DNA of 64,000 nucleotides, from the NCBI GenBank assembly GCA_002914805.1, contig JXTB01000539.1:41934-105933 (forward strand), written 5' to 3'. The position numbers were made by a program, and so were the translations under genes. Positions 1 through 12,062 of this stretch are shown one piece after another. The stretch comes from Parasponia andersonii. Its lineage: Eukaryota; Streptophyta; Magnoliopsida; Rosales; Cannabaceae. The notes beneath the pieces were generated by a model. The model had not been told where the DNA came from and did no database searches. It saw nothing but the letters and a program-made list of their open reading frames with translations. How positions within the stretch are numbered: position 1 is the stretch's first letter; every line of letters begins with the position of its first letter.

Positions 1-68
1 TATGTTTTTGAATAATTATTATGATATAGTTTCCAATATTTGTACGAATGGGTTGAAAATTGTTACAG

Positions 69-772
69 GGACGAAATTAGTTTTTCGATCTACAAGAGAT
101 GGAGGGGATAAAAAACACAAGAATCTGTATATAATAGAGAACGCACAATCAAGGGACGTTGGAGAAACCAGTATAACAAGGCTAACAAATGGACCTTGGA
201 CTGACACACATTGCAAATGGTCCCCAAAGGGGGATTGGATAGTATTCTCTTCAACTCGCGACAAGCCTAGTGGTGCACCGGAAACTGATAATAATCTTGA
301 CCCTGGATACTTTGCGGTGTTTATAGTGAAGGCAAATGATACATCAGTTGTGGTAAGAGTGATAGGAAGTGCAAACGATCTTGCAGGGCATGTGAATCAT
401 CCATTCTTCAGTCCGGATGGAAAAAGCATTGTTGTGACTGCGGATCTTGCTGCAGTGTCTGTTGATCCCATATCTTTGCCTCTTTTCTTGCACTCTGTGA
501 GGCCTTATGGAGATATCTTCACTGTCGACATTGACCCCGATGACATAAACAAAAACAAGAATTTGAAGAATTTCACTCGCATCACACATAGTAAGTATGA
601 GTATTCCACTGCTAGTTGGACCATGTACTCAACTCATGACCCGAATGCAGCATGGAATCTACTCTTAGACAAAAACATAGATTACACTCCGTCATGCCCT
701 TATGCTTATACTGATGGAGGTGAAAGTTGGCACATGACTGGCCAGCTTCTCATCCCTAGAAGACGTTGTTGA
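69..772 (+). CDS. DPP6 N-terminal-like / TolB-type propeller protein, last exon (5' part outside window)
   Basis: The reading frame is open from the left edge, but bases 60-68 end in a pyrimidine-rich 'ttacag' that looks like a 3' splice site, so the exon most likely starts at 69 and the codons before it are intron. The product carries PD40/WD40-like beta-propeller strands: CKWSPKGDWIVFSSTRD (about residue 71 of the open frame) and HPFFSPDGKSIVVTADLA (about residue 132) match the FSPDGK-I-F-S pattern of TolB and DPP6/DPP4 propellers. Plant homologues are annotated as DPP6 N-terminal domain-like proteins; they lack the peptidase half and their biochemical role is not established. The frame ends at TGA 770-772. 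Upstream exons and any signal peptide are outside the window. The family assignment comes from motif recognition, not a search. Confidence 0.8.
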
Positions 773-2125
773 TATTGCCTTTGTGTTCCTAGTTACCTGT
801 CCTTGTTTTCATCTCGTATGCTGTCATTTGATGTTCCAATATGATTTCGCTTTCTTTATCCAGTAATGTAATTTCAATCTAAGAGTCATGGCTCTAGAAT
901 TGTATAAGCTGCTTTTTTTTTTTTTTTTCAAACTTGGTACCATGGAAAGCAAATCTTTTGTTGTTGTTTTCAAAATAAAGCTTATAAATTACTCTTATAT
1001 GTGCACCATGTATACCCTGCTTTACTCATAACTTATTAAAGAATCTTTAAGATGCATCTCTTTTAGAGAAATATTGCCCAATTAAAATATTTATTTTTGA
1101 CGCAGTATTTATAATGCAAGACTTTTTACATCAAAAGTAAAACATCCAAATGCTCCTATACACAAAGTTGATAAAAGACTGTTCACAGAAAGATATGTGT
1201 AGTACTAGACATAATTCCTTATGTATATAACTTAGGTCACAACCAAAAGATGAAAGTTGAGCACTTCTTCTGAATAAGACCTGTAGGCTCTTTTTGTTTT
1301 CAATTGGGAATGATGACTCCAAAACCACAAAAATAAAATGATGATGAGTCTAAAATTACCGAGAGATCACTTTGTACATAAAACCTATATGCTATAAATG
1401 TACTGGGGTCAAAGGGTAATATTTTTGGACTTCTTTGAAGAGGCCATTTTACAATTAAACATGGAGGACTTACACTCCCTCCCTAGGTTTCCCACTTGGT
1501 AGAACTACCCGGCTCATACTTACCCTAAATCTCTACACCAAACTTACCCTAAATCCATGATGACGGTTTTATTTTTTTTCTCTAATGAGTGATTTGTCCT
1601 CCTTGGTAAAAGTATATAGTACGTATCTCTCAACAGTCCTCTATTTTATGTAGTTCGAACGTCCCATGCATGGATATGGTGTTGTACACTTTCTATTTTT
1701 TTGTTAAATTGATTATTCATTGTGTTTGTTCATTAGAGTGGTGAACGGGGGATCCTTACTTTGATTGCGTGATTTCATCTTCTAATTTTTGCACCGGGGA
1801 AGGGGATACTAATGTGCCTTTTACTTTTTAATTTTTATTAATATTTTAAAGTGTATTAAAAGAAGAAGAAGAAGACCGAAAGAGGGAAAATCGTATATCT
1901 CTCTATTCGGAAGGTTGCTTTGCACGAATTTTATTTGCATTAACTAAAGAGAGATAAAGTTAGAGGATGTTTGATACTCTTGCTCATAATTCAACTCATA
2001 ATTCAAGAAAGATGCTTATGGCAGTTATGTCATAAATGTTAAGCGAGAAAGTTTTGTGAGTTAGGGTTCTCTTATTGGTCAGATGTTAGTCTAAAATCTC
2101 CTATTTTAGGAGTTGAATACTATCA
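773..2125. other. 3' flank of the DPP6-like gene and AT-rich intergenic DNA
   Basis: This stretch holds the probable 3' UTR of the DPP6-like gene, with an AATAAA polyadenylation-type signal at about 974-979. A poly-T tract and a short GAA/AGA-rich run near 1860-1876 follow. No conserved coding sequence was recognised on either strand; the short open frames are AT-rich and show no motif. Confidence 0.5.
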
Positions 2126-4130
2126 CTATCACGACCCAAGGCCAAAGCTAATGGCAGAATGAATATTTCACAAAATAGAAATACCGAGAAAATTTTTTAA
2201 AAATAATCCAAAAATTTTCAAATCCTTTAATTTTTCAAATTGGCCTCCATAAAACATTTAATTGAAAAAAACTCATAGTTATATGCCACTTATTAAATGT
2301 AAACAATAAATAAAATATATGTTCAATAGTCATCCATCGAGTATTCATCTCACACCTAAACATGAACATAGGTTATATAAATCACGTCTAAATCTCACAA
2401 ATAAGCTTACTAAGTTTTAATTAAATCCAAATTTCTACTCAAGTCTATAATTCACAAGTTTCGTAAGAATTTACTAAAATATAACAAACTAGTAAGCTTA
2501 CAATATCTCAATATAGATATCTTGGACTAAATCACACTGAGTGCCACATGAGAGGAAGAATGTGGTTGAGCTAATTAAGCCCAATAGAGAACTGATTACA
2601 AGTTTTTATATTAATAGAAATATACTCACATTGAAGGTCCTGCATAGTAATATATTCAAAACGAATCATAAAATTCAAGTGAAAACATTATCTAAAGGTC
2701 CAAATATTCCAAACTAACGTAAAACATCACATTAAAATTAATACATATCTATTCAAGCCAACATAGAACTATGTATGCAATCATGATATCTGAGGTGTTC
2801 TAGTAGGTCACTTGTAAGTCCGAACCACCTATCAAGGTGACTGTAAATCCAAGTACCCAACGTGGGGTAATATAAGTCCGACAGCCGTGTAAGTATATGA
2901 ATACATGCTAATGTTATCTGAATGATAGAATAAGGATGTGCACCATTTTCACAAAATATCCATGTAATATTTTTTAATCAAACCAATTTTAGTCCTCAAA
3001 ACTGAGTTCTCAATCATGTTAGATTTTCTAAAAATTGAGGCTGTATAACAACCGTTTTTTTATCAAAATCTAAAAATCTATTTTCGTATAGAAAATAATT
3101 TAAAACAGTATATATAACATGCTGACCAGTGTAACATATCTCGTAGGTAGTTTATATTTTAAATCAAGTTAAAACATGCATAAATATAAAGCTTACAATT
3201 TGAATATGACCTGCCAATATAGTTCGAAATCTATACATTTAGTTGATGTACTTGGCATGAAATGGACCCAAATTGACACAATTTATTAATTTTTTTACCA
3301 AAATATATTACAAAATATTAAGTAATGACTCCATAGAAAATATTTTTTAATAAATTTTTTATGATTTAAATGAAAAACAATAAACTAATGAACTAATTTT
3401 ACCATAATAAAGTAAAACTAGAGTAAAAAAATCAAATAAATGAATAATTGTAATATTTAGCAGTGTTGTAGTACGTTAATCTGACTGACATTTTCATTAA
3501 ATAGGTAACTCGTGAGTAACACGAAACCTGCAAGATATTAAATGGGTCGATATGGAATAACACAAATTATCAGCCCTACATAAATACAATTTTTACAAAT
3601 TAATTCATGAATTCCATATTTATTTGAAATATATAAACTTATAATTAAACTAGTTTTAGAATCAAGTACTTAAATTCGTACCTCAATCGAGTAACTAGAT
3701 AGTATTATGGTACTCTGGAGAGCATTTTGACGTCATTTGGTAGTTTTTCAGAGGGTCGGGTATCATTTTTTAATCCTCAATCGCTTGGTTTGAAAATTCA
3801 TTTTTTCAACAGAGCTTTAAATTGTGAAACGGATACTGAATTCCTAACAACCAAAATAACTAAGTTAGATATATAATTTGTCTGGGGCTCAAACTATACA
3901 CAACTCTACAATGTAAAATGAGGTAAATCTGAACTATTCAATCTCATTTTTTTATGTCCGTTTTAAAACATAGTCGATATATATTGGCTTTGAAGAAAAA
4001 GTGTAATTTGTGGATCGGAGAAAACTAGAGGAAATTATATACTCGTAACATTTTGCGGGCAGACTTATCCTTAACAATGTCTTTTTAATTTTCGGTTTGG
4101 GGATTAAATTGGCACCGCAGGGGATATATA
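2126..4130 (-). mobile_element. Old, strongly diverged LTR of the Tekay/Del-like Ty3/gypsy family
   Basis: Read on the + strand, this begins 'atcacgacccaaggccaaag' and goes on 'tggcagaatgaatatttcac', matching in order the outer end of the 2.2-kb LTR at 33117 (TGTCATGACCC, AAGTGGCAGAAGG, AATTTCACAAAG). A second collinear block near 3850-3990 (AAAATAACTAAGTTAGATAT, then GAGGTAAATCTGAACTATT) matches 34515-34610 of the same LTR (AAAATAACTATGTTAGACAT, GAGGCAATCTTAGCTATC). The orientation is the same as the 33.1-42.7 kb element. No internal region or target duplication is recognisable, so it is probably an ancient solo LTR. The edges are approximate, the right one especially. Confidence 0.55.
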
Positions 4131-7100
4131 GGCACCTCTACTATTTACTAAAAGACACAAAAACCCTCACAAATATTATTGATAAAGCACCTCATTTCCC
4201 TTCATTATTCTACATTCAGACTTTTTTTATTAATAATAATATTTTTTCATATTCTTTTTCTTGTTTGCATGTTACTCCAGCTACCAATTGAAGTCTTCAG
4301 ATAGCAAGTTTTCAAAAATTAGAAACTCATAAAATAATTCTCTCTCTGTTTTTTATATACTTGGTATTTATCAATAGTTTCAATGTTTTTTATTTTGAAT
4401 AATAGTGTCAATGTTTTAATTATCCTGAAAAGTCATAATACAATTATCTCTCGTTTATTTTTTAGTGGAATTACCTCTCGTTTATTTTTTTTTTTAAGTG
4501 GAATTATTTCTTGTTAAAATACATCCTTTGTAAGATTTTTCGTTCATCACCAAAACAAGAAGAAGAATATAATGAAGCCATTAATAAATATATGTAAATG
4601 TATAAAGCGAAAATAAATAATAGTGGATATATAAATGAGATCGATTAACTACAAAAGAACGACTTTTGATTCTAATAATAAAAAAAAAAAGGCAACTACT
4701 GAAACGAGAAAAAAAAAAAATAGAACGCAGTGATGAGGAAAATATGGGCATTAGAAGGATTAGGAAAATAGAATATAAAAGTAGAGGGGTGTTTTTGTTG
4801 TTTAGATTGAGTAATTTAATTAAAATGTCTTGTATGGTCTTTTTGCGTAAATTAGGGGTTTATAGTTTACTTCGGGCTGTCAATATAGCTCCCTTTTGTT
4901 TTATAGCAATTTTAATTGTAAATTTCCAAATTTGCCCATTATTTTCTTATGATTATTGCAATTTATCTATTAACCAGTTGAAATTAGTAACTGGTTGATT
5001 GAGATTTAAAACCATGACATGAGTAAGTTTAGCAAAAATTGCTATATTTCAAATCATATTTAGTTAGCTGTCGTATGGCAAAATGATTTATTTTGTCATT
5101 TAGCAAAACTAAACGAAAAAATGGTCATTTATTGAAAAGGTGAAAAAGAGGGCCATGTTTTAAATTGATGTGAAAAAAGGACATTTCTTATAAATACTCT
5201 AATAATTTTGTTATGAAAAAGGTTAATTACGTTTTCCTCCTAAATTTTAGTTGTTTGTTTAATTTATACCCTTAGTTTTGATTATTATCAACATTAAACT
5301 TCACATTTTAAACTTCTTAAATATTCATACCCTTTCTAAGTGAACATTAATTTTGTCTTATAAGCTTACAATAATACCCTTTAGGATTTAAAAGTATACA
5401 TTTAGAAATTAAAACTAATAACCAAAATTATAAAAAAAAAAGTTTAAAAAAGGGGAAAATCAATATGTCTTTTCTTTTTAAAGTCAATTTTTTAGTGCTT
5501 TTCAATTTTTATTGTGTTAATTATTAATTAATATTTTTTAAAAAAGATAAATTAATTTTTATATAAATAAATTTTATAAGAGTGTTTTGGTCAAAATAAG
5601 TGGTTGACCCATAAAAGGTACAAATTTGACACGATTTTGAAATGTGAAGGTTATATTGATAATAATTAAAACTAAAAAGTATAAATCGAAAAAACATTCA
5701 AAGTACAAATTACAAAAATATAATTAACCCTAATGAAAATGATAATATTGCCAAGTGAATAGATTGGTTCAGAGTAGAGTAATTTGGGCCGAATGATTGT
5801 TTTTGGGAAAATTTGATTTTATATGGTAAAATTTCAAAAAAAAAAATGTAAAATCCCAGATTGTAAAAGTTTTTGAAAACTTTTATTTCTAAATGTGCAA
5901 TTTTAAAAAATATTTAAAAAAATACCACTTTTTTAAATTGAAAAGAAACTTGAGGTAGTCAGTCGAGTTGCTTGAGATAACAAGTCTAATTATCTCAATT
6001 GTACCGATTGGTTATCCTAAGTAATCTGATTGGTTACTTCAAATATTTTTGAAAAATACAGGTTTTGAAGAAAAAGTGTAAGATTTTTAAATATTTTTTA
6101 AAAGTGTTATTTTTGTAAATAAAATTTCACAAAATGATACATTTCTAAATGAATCTGGAATTTTTTAAAAGTTTAGACCATCTGAAATTTTTCAAATGTT
6201 CGATCTTCGACCTGGTTTTTCTTGTAAAAAGCCCACGATCTTTTAATTTTATGGTTATAATTCATATAACAGTTTTATAACTGTAATGACCAATAGATCT
6301 AATTTTTATTAGAACGAAAATATTTTGATATTTTTGCGATTATAAGAATTATCGCTCCGATTGACAATTCTAAAAATATCACTATAGAAAGATCATAAGA
6401 AAAGACATTGTCGCCCTAAATTCTCCTAGATTCGTTCATTTCCTCAAAGTAAAAACATATTTGTTTAATTTGGGTAGCTCTATTGCTACTTTTTGTTCTC
6501 TTCCCCATACTCTTTCTAAAAATCACCCTCTCATCCAAATTTGAAATTTAATTATTGCTAATAATACCTCTAATTATTTCTAAATCACTCGTTAATTTAT
6601 TTATTTTTCTTTTCTTTTTTCATCCATTCCCCCGCTAATTCCTACTCCTCTCATCTTCATCTTTCTAGCCATACATATTCTTTTTCTCTTTTTTCTTCTT
6701 TCTTCTTTCATGCTTCTCAGCCCTTTTTAATCTAAGAGACATTAACGTAAGAATTCTTCTTCTTTCTTTGGTTTTCCTACCTAAAAATATTTCTTACACG
6801 AGAGTTAAGAATTCTTCTTCTTCTTCTTTCTTTTCTAGCCATGTTATGTACTTTTTCCCCGGTACACGAGAGTTTCATTTAACTAAAATTTTATTTAAAA
6901 GCTGAGATTTAAAGCAAACAAAAAATCTTAAAATTAGAGAGCAACCAAATATTGTCAATAGAATAGAAAGTCCAAACATGTGAGTGAAGAGGAAAGATAA
7001 CTATAATTCATAAAGTATATAGTTATTTCTAGAAAAATGAAAAGAAAAAGGTAAGGAGAGTAACGTTATTGAGGAAAACGTCCATCAGATGAGCTATACG

Positions 7101-7150
7101 AAATATATAATTCAAGATTACTTTCTCTGGTAAGATGGCAGAAGCAAAAG
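4131..7150. other. AT-rich intergenic DNA
   Basis: No coding sequence was recognised. Poly-A and poly-T tracts are common. The frame at 4666-4998 is low-complexity (Lys-rich, then hydrophobic) and is not supported as a gene. A possible dispersed repeat at 5807-6170 is listed separately. Confidence 0.4.
5807..6170 (+). repeat. Possible dispersed repeat, copy A (partner near 24264)
   Basis: This segment shares ordered short blocks with 24264-24545: AAATTTGATTTTATATGGTAAAATT against AAATTTGATTTTATGGGGTAAAATT, then CTTGAGATAA, then TTTTGAAGAAAAA followed by AAATATTTTTTAAAAGTG, then AAATAAAATT and a closing TCTGG-ATTT. Both copies are very AT-rich, so chance similarity inflates the match. The ordered, gapped collinearity is what supports a real repeat. 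No terminal inverted repeats or target duplication were found. Confidence 0.35.
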
Positions 7151-7153
7151 ATC

Positions 7154-7156
<3 letters not shown>

Positions 7157-7215
<59 letters not shown>
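7157..7215 (+). repeat. Compound microsatellite (TG)n(AG)n
   Basis: A run of TG dinucleotides passes directly into AG dinucleotides, interrupted once by an extra A. It lies in intergenic DNA. Confidence 0.95.
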
Positions 7216-9690
7216 AATTATTTTTTATTTATTTGTTGAAGTTTTGTTTAGAGTTTTATTTCTATTTTTTCGTTTTGGTTAAACATTTGTTTTGTTTTTT
7301 TCTTTTTGTAAAAAGTGTATGTACATAAAAGTAATTTTATTAAGGTTTTTTCTAGTAATAAAAAGGCTTACTAAATTTAGGTATGTGGAAAGTAGACGAA
7401 AGTGTGACAATAGATTTATGCTTTTAATTTATATATTATTAATGTATTTTGTGGAATGTGTTAGTGACACATTTACTCCTTTGACCATTGTCATTCAGAT
7501 TTGCTCCATGTTATTTTAATTTTGGGAATAAAAACCTTAACTTTCATTTCGTTGGCAAAATCCTTTATCGTTAAAAACGAGGATAATTAGGTAAAATCAC
7601 ATTTAACCTAAGGTTTAATTCATTCATTTATTGCTTTTAAAAATTAAATTTTTATAAAAAAGAGGTTTAGAACATAATAAAAATTTTAAATAAAAAATAA
7701 ATTTATGACTCCACTGCTATTTTTTGGTTGCCTTTCTCTCTCAAAAAGGAAGTCTCTACCTCTACTCTCACATAAGCCAGAGAGAGACTTTTTCTAACTT
7801 TTCCTCGTCCTCCTTCTTGATCTATTTTTTTTAATTTTATAATAAATCCAGATCTAGATATAATTTATAATACAACTTTTTATATAATTTTCAAGTCTGT
7901 TTATCAGATTTTGAATATGAGATTTTCACCTTTGATTTAGATATATTAGATGGATGAGTAGTTTTTCTTTTTAACAGAAATAGATCTCAATTTGTATTAA
8001 AATTATATAGTTTACCCTACCAAAAATGTAGTCCAGCAACATGTGAATGTAATAATTTGTTTGTGACCATTATTATCTTTTTTTCTTGGAGAATTATAGT
8101 AACTCACAAATTTTGTTGTAGTTGCATTTGTGATTCACTATTCGTCTCATTTCTTTGAGGAGTTTGAAATTGTAATTCTTATGTTTATACTATAATTGAA
8201 GCTATTTTATTTTGAGTAATGTTATTCTCTTCATGAGCCCATTTTTTTAAAAAGAAAGAAGTTGTAAAATAAAACCCAAAATATTAGCAAAAAAGTCTAA
8301 GCATTCTAATTTATATTACCTCTAGGTATAGATCAAAGTCATACTTGAGATCCTGATTTTCACAGGTGGAGGTACTTATGAATAATAATATTTTGATGGA
8401 GCTTTCTTCCATGATCAGTCTTAGAGGATCAACGTTTCAATGGATTCAACCGATGCAAATTTTACGGATGGAAGTGCACTTGGGCACAATTTTAGGATTT
8501 TATTTCTTGAAAATTAACTCAAAGGTCGTGTAACAACCAACCAAAAATCTTGGTGTGTTTAATAAATTGTTCCTTGTCTCTATAAACTCAAGCTTGATCG
8601 AAAATTTTTGACCGTGATCGACTCTAAAAAATCAAAAAAAAAAAATCTTAGAACCTATGTTCGAACATGTTTGAGTGTGCTAATAACAAAGTGTTGTAAG
8701 TTGTTTTGGGATTTATTTGAAGAAGATATATTTAAGTGATTAAAAATATACCATATAACAATAAGAGTTAGTTTGGATAATATTTATAGACAGTCTTTTT
8801 ATTCCTGATAGACTATAGACCTAAGGGTAGAAATCTTATCAATTATGTTTTTTGTATTTTTGATGACGATTTTTTATTTTATTTCTTATTTATTTTTTTT
8901 GGGTTAAAATGCTTTGACTGTGTTTTTCTTTACCTTCATATCCCCCGTAAACGTTTATTCGTTCAATCTTTTTGAAACTAACTAGTTAGTGAGAACATGA
9001 TCTTCCACTGCTTCTAATTTCTATTTTTGCTTACTTGTTTTTTAGAAGGAGTAGGCATGCATTAAGAGGTAGTTTTGGACATCTAATTCGTTTCGTGCAA
9101 TTCCGATGTAGTGATGTTTTTTTTTTTAACTTTTTCTCCTGTACTTTGCACGGGTCACAGATTTATACAATCCGTCTTTTCTAATTATTCACACCAATTC
9201 AACCCAGAATTGGACAAAGCCCATTCTGAAAATCAAATAAAAAGAATATTCATAAAAGTGAAAAAAGAATCTGCAGCTCATAAGTTGCCTAATTACTACA
9301 CAACTCTAAAAGCTAATATATATTAAACAAACATATGCATATGTTAATACAGTGAATTTTTTTTTTAAATATACAAATCTTCAAAATTTTCAATAGGAAG
9401 ATAATTATAATTCATCCAACTAAACCAAACAAAGAGATAATACTAAAATTATCAAACCAGTGATCCGTGGCTAACGTGAACTTTACACAAATAGACAAAA
9501 TACTAGATTCATATTCGATGGAAAATAGTACCTGCATTTTGAGTACAAGTTTCTTTTACTAATAAAAAAAGGTTGAGCTGGATTTCAAATTCATTGCCAG
9601 CCTAATTTAGTGGGTTGAAATCTAAGTTAGACCACCAATATGCCCATTTACACCTCTAAGAAAAAAAAACAAAGGACTATAAAAAATAGC
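7216..9690. other. AT-rich intergenic DNA without recognised genes
   Basis: Both strands were read. Open frames here (for example 7292-7519 and 9111-9326) are short and AT-driven and match no family I know. No tRNA, rRNA or structured element was recognised. Confidence 0.4.
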
Positions 9691-10338
9691 AGAGCATTGT
9701 TGGTACTGTTCTTACCAGCCGTCCAAGTGTCTCTGAACTGCTGACGAGGTATTCACTAACTGTCCATGTTTCCTTACTATCTCGGAATGTCTTTAGTTTC
9801 AGGCTGAGATGGAGAGGCGGGGGTGGCCACCTGCAAAAACTCTCCGATGCTTAAGTCAGTGATTTATCCCTGAGATTGAACATCAATGATTTCGTTTTTT
9901 TGTCTTGTAAATATTTTTATGTATATTGTCTATATCCCTCTTTTGGGAGAAAATAAGGCTTATATATATAATCCTGGGACTGAGAGCTTTCAGGCTCTCA
10001 ATCCCAGGATCGAGTACCTTTTCTATCATGACTTACTCTAGAAATCACGGGTCGTGGTTACCGTGACCTTCCTTGTATCGTCACGGCTTGTTTTCCGCCA
10101 TCCCCTACGACTCCAGCCTGTCGGAGGTGAGATTTTGACAAGTCGCTGTTCTGTCAGGACGACTTGCCCAATGCGCGCACCTATCCAGGATTGCATTAAA
10201 TGCTCTGTCTGGGTCTGGAGCGGTGAGTTGTTTCCCACTATTCTGGCGAAAGACCCTTAAGGCTCTCGACGCCCAACTGTCGAGGTAAGAATCGAACTGG
10301 GCCGAGTCCATCCAGGGTCTGGAATGGGTTCGACCCTA
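9691..10338. mobile_element. Probable LTR-retroelement remnant next to the assembly gap
   Basis: The base composition is clearly more GC-rich than the flanks. The text around 9826-9860 ('ccacctgcaaaaactctccg' then 'atgcttaagtcagtg') resembles a segment seen in many plant LTRs. A 16-bp-arm hairpin at 9971-10010 follows a TATA-rich run. No LTR ends can be set because the segment runs into the N gap. It could instead be another repetitive class; the GC-rich open frames here are probably translated repeat, not genes. Confidence 0.35.
9971..10010. repeat. Inverted repeat (hairpin, 16-bp arms)
   Basis: The left arm ATCCTGGGACTGAGAG (9971-9986) pairs with the right arm CTCTCAATCCCAGGAT (9995-10010) with one mismatch and an 8-nt loop. 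It sits just downstream of a TATATATATA run inside the retroelement-like remnant. Confidence 0.85.
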
Positions 10339-10971
10339 NNNNNNNNNNNNNNNNNNNNNNNNNNNNNNNNNNNNNNNNNNNNNNNNNNNNNNNNNNNNNN
10401 NNNNNNNNNNNNNNNNNNNNNNNNNNNNNNNNNNNNNNNNNNNNNNNNNNNNNNNNNNNNNNNNNNNNNNNNNNNNNNNNNNNNNNNNNNNNNNNNNNNN
10501 NNNNNNNNNNNNNNNNNNNNNNNNNNNNNNNNNNNNNNNNNNNNNNNNNNNNNNNNNNNNNNNNNNNNNNNNNNNNNNNNNNNNNNNNNNNNNNNNNNNN
10601 NNNNNNNNNNNNNNNNNNNNNNNNNNNNNNNNNNNNNNNNNNNNNNNNNNNNNNNNNNNNNNNNNNNNNNNNNNNNNNNNNNNNNNNNNNNNNNNNNNNN
10701 NNNNNNNNNNNNNNNNNNNNNNNNNNNNNNNNNNNNNNNNNNNNNNNNNNNNNNNNNNNNNNNNNNNNNNNNNNNNNNNNNNNNNNNNNNNNNNNNNNNN
10801 NNNNNNNNNNNNNNNNNNNNNNNNNNNNNNNNNNNNNNNNNNNNNNNNNNNNNNNNNNNNNNNNNNNNNNNNNNNNNNNNNNNNNNNNNNNNNNNNNNNN
10901 NNNNNNNNNNNNNNNNNNNNNNNNNNNNNNNNNNNNNNNNNNNNNNNNNNNNNNNNNNNNNNNNNNNNNNN
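10339..10971. other. Assembly gap (633 N)
   Basis: A continuous run of N. The two open frames that cross it are artefacts of translating N. The gap abuts a repeat remnant, which probably caused it. Confidence 1.
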
Positions 10972-12062
10972 ATATTTTGTTTGTCATTCTCTCGAAACTC
11001 TTCTTTTCTTTTTTTGGAAATTCATAAATAAAGTTACCGATGCATTTTACCATTTAAATTTATATGGATTTTAAATTTATGGATGCTTTCAGGATAATTT
11101 TAAGGAAAAAAATAACTACAATCTATCGTCTCTTTGAAGAAAAAACATAATATCTATAATTTATTTTAAAAATACGATTATCACTAAATTACACCTAGAA
11201 AGTACAATCACAAAACATAATCACCAAATGTTTCGAATTACAGATCCATTTCCTCTGTTTTGTACGTCAAAGACCTATCCATATACCATACGTGAGGATT
11301 TTATTTTATTTTACAATTTTAGATATTAGTAATGAGATAAAATGTGGACAAATGTAACAAGCTTTTCTTCTTTATACACGTGGCACCATCTAAAAGGAAA
11401 CAAAGACAACTTTTGCGAGAAGAAGGAAAAAAGAAACAGACAAAAAAATTAGCACCAAAACAATTTTTCTTCTTTTCAGGAAAATATTCCGTCGTCCATC
11501 ATGTGCAACTGTCAGCATACTTCTCACCACAATCGGCCACTAGAAATCTGCCACATGTACGTCCAGCTAGCTAAATCGTATCATTGACTTGAAAAATAAC
11601 ATCTCATTGGACAATGCCTATCTTACTCGAAAAGATGAATTAAGTCTAGCATGTAAATGATTTCTCCCCTTCCTTTACCGAACAAACCGGATCGAATTTC
11701 TCATGAACTTTCCTATTCGAAACCCGGCGCACGCTCCTACACGAATATTATTTTTTTTGCCCTTTAGATTTCTCTAACCCACGCCGCCAAGCGCAGTGCG
11801 CACCCACAACGACACTTTTGCCTTCCATCACGCCTTATTCACGTACCCACTGTTTTCCTCCATAATCCTCTAACCTGCGCCACAGATGTGTGCGCATTCC
11901 GCCTCACTGTTCCATTCAACCAGAAATCAAAACCCCCCACCACTACCTCCTCCCCCTTCCGAAATATACTTTCAGAATATCCATAAATCTCTTCTCTTTT
12001 CTTTTTTTTCCTTTTTTTTTTGAAAAAAATATTTTTATTATTATTTTTATTTCCGTTCATGC
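10972..12062 (+). promoter_or_regulatory. Upstream region of the polygalacturonase-like gene
   Basis: No coding sequence was recognised. The last 400 bases are CT-rich and less AT-rich, as in many plant 5' leaders. A G-box core CACGTG lies at about 11378-11383, roughly 680 bp before the first ATG. No TATA box can be chosen with confidence, so the promoter assignment rests on position alone. Confidence 0.35.

Noticed and set aside
4666-4998. 110-codon frame with a hydrophobic end
   Set aside because: Poly-A/Lys-rich start and AT-driven composition, no family resemblance and no promoter-like context.
10238-11053. Two long open frames across 10238-11053
   Set aside because: They are open only because the assembly gap is N; just the short ends are real sequence.
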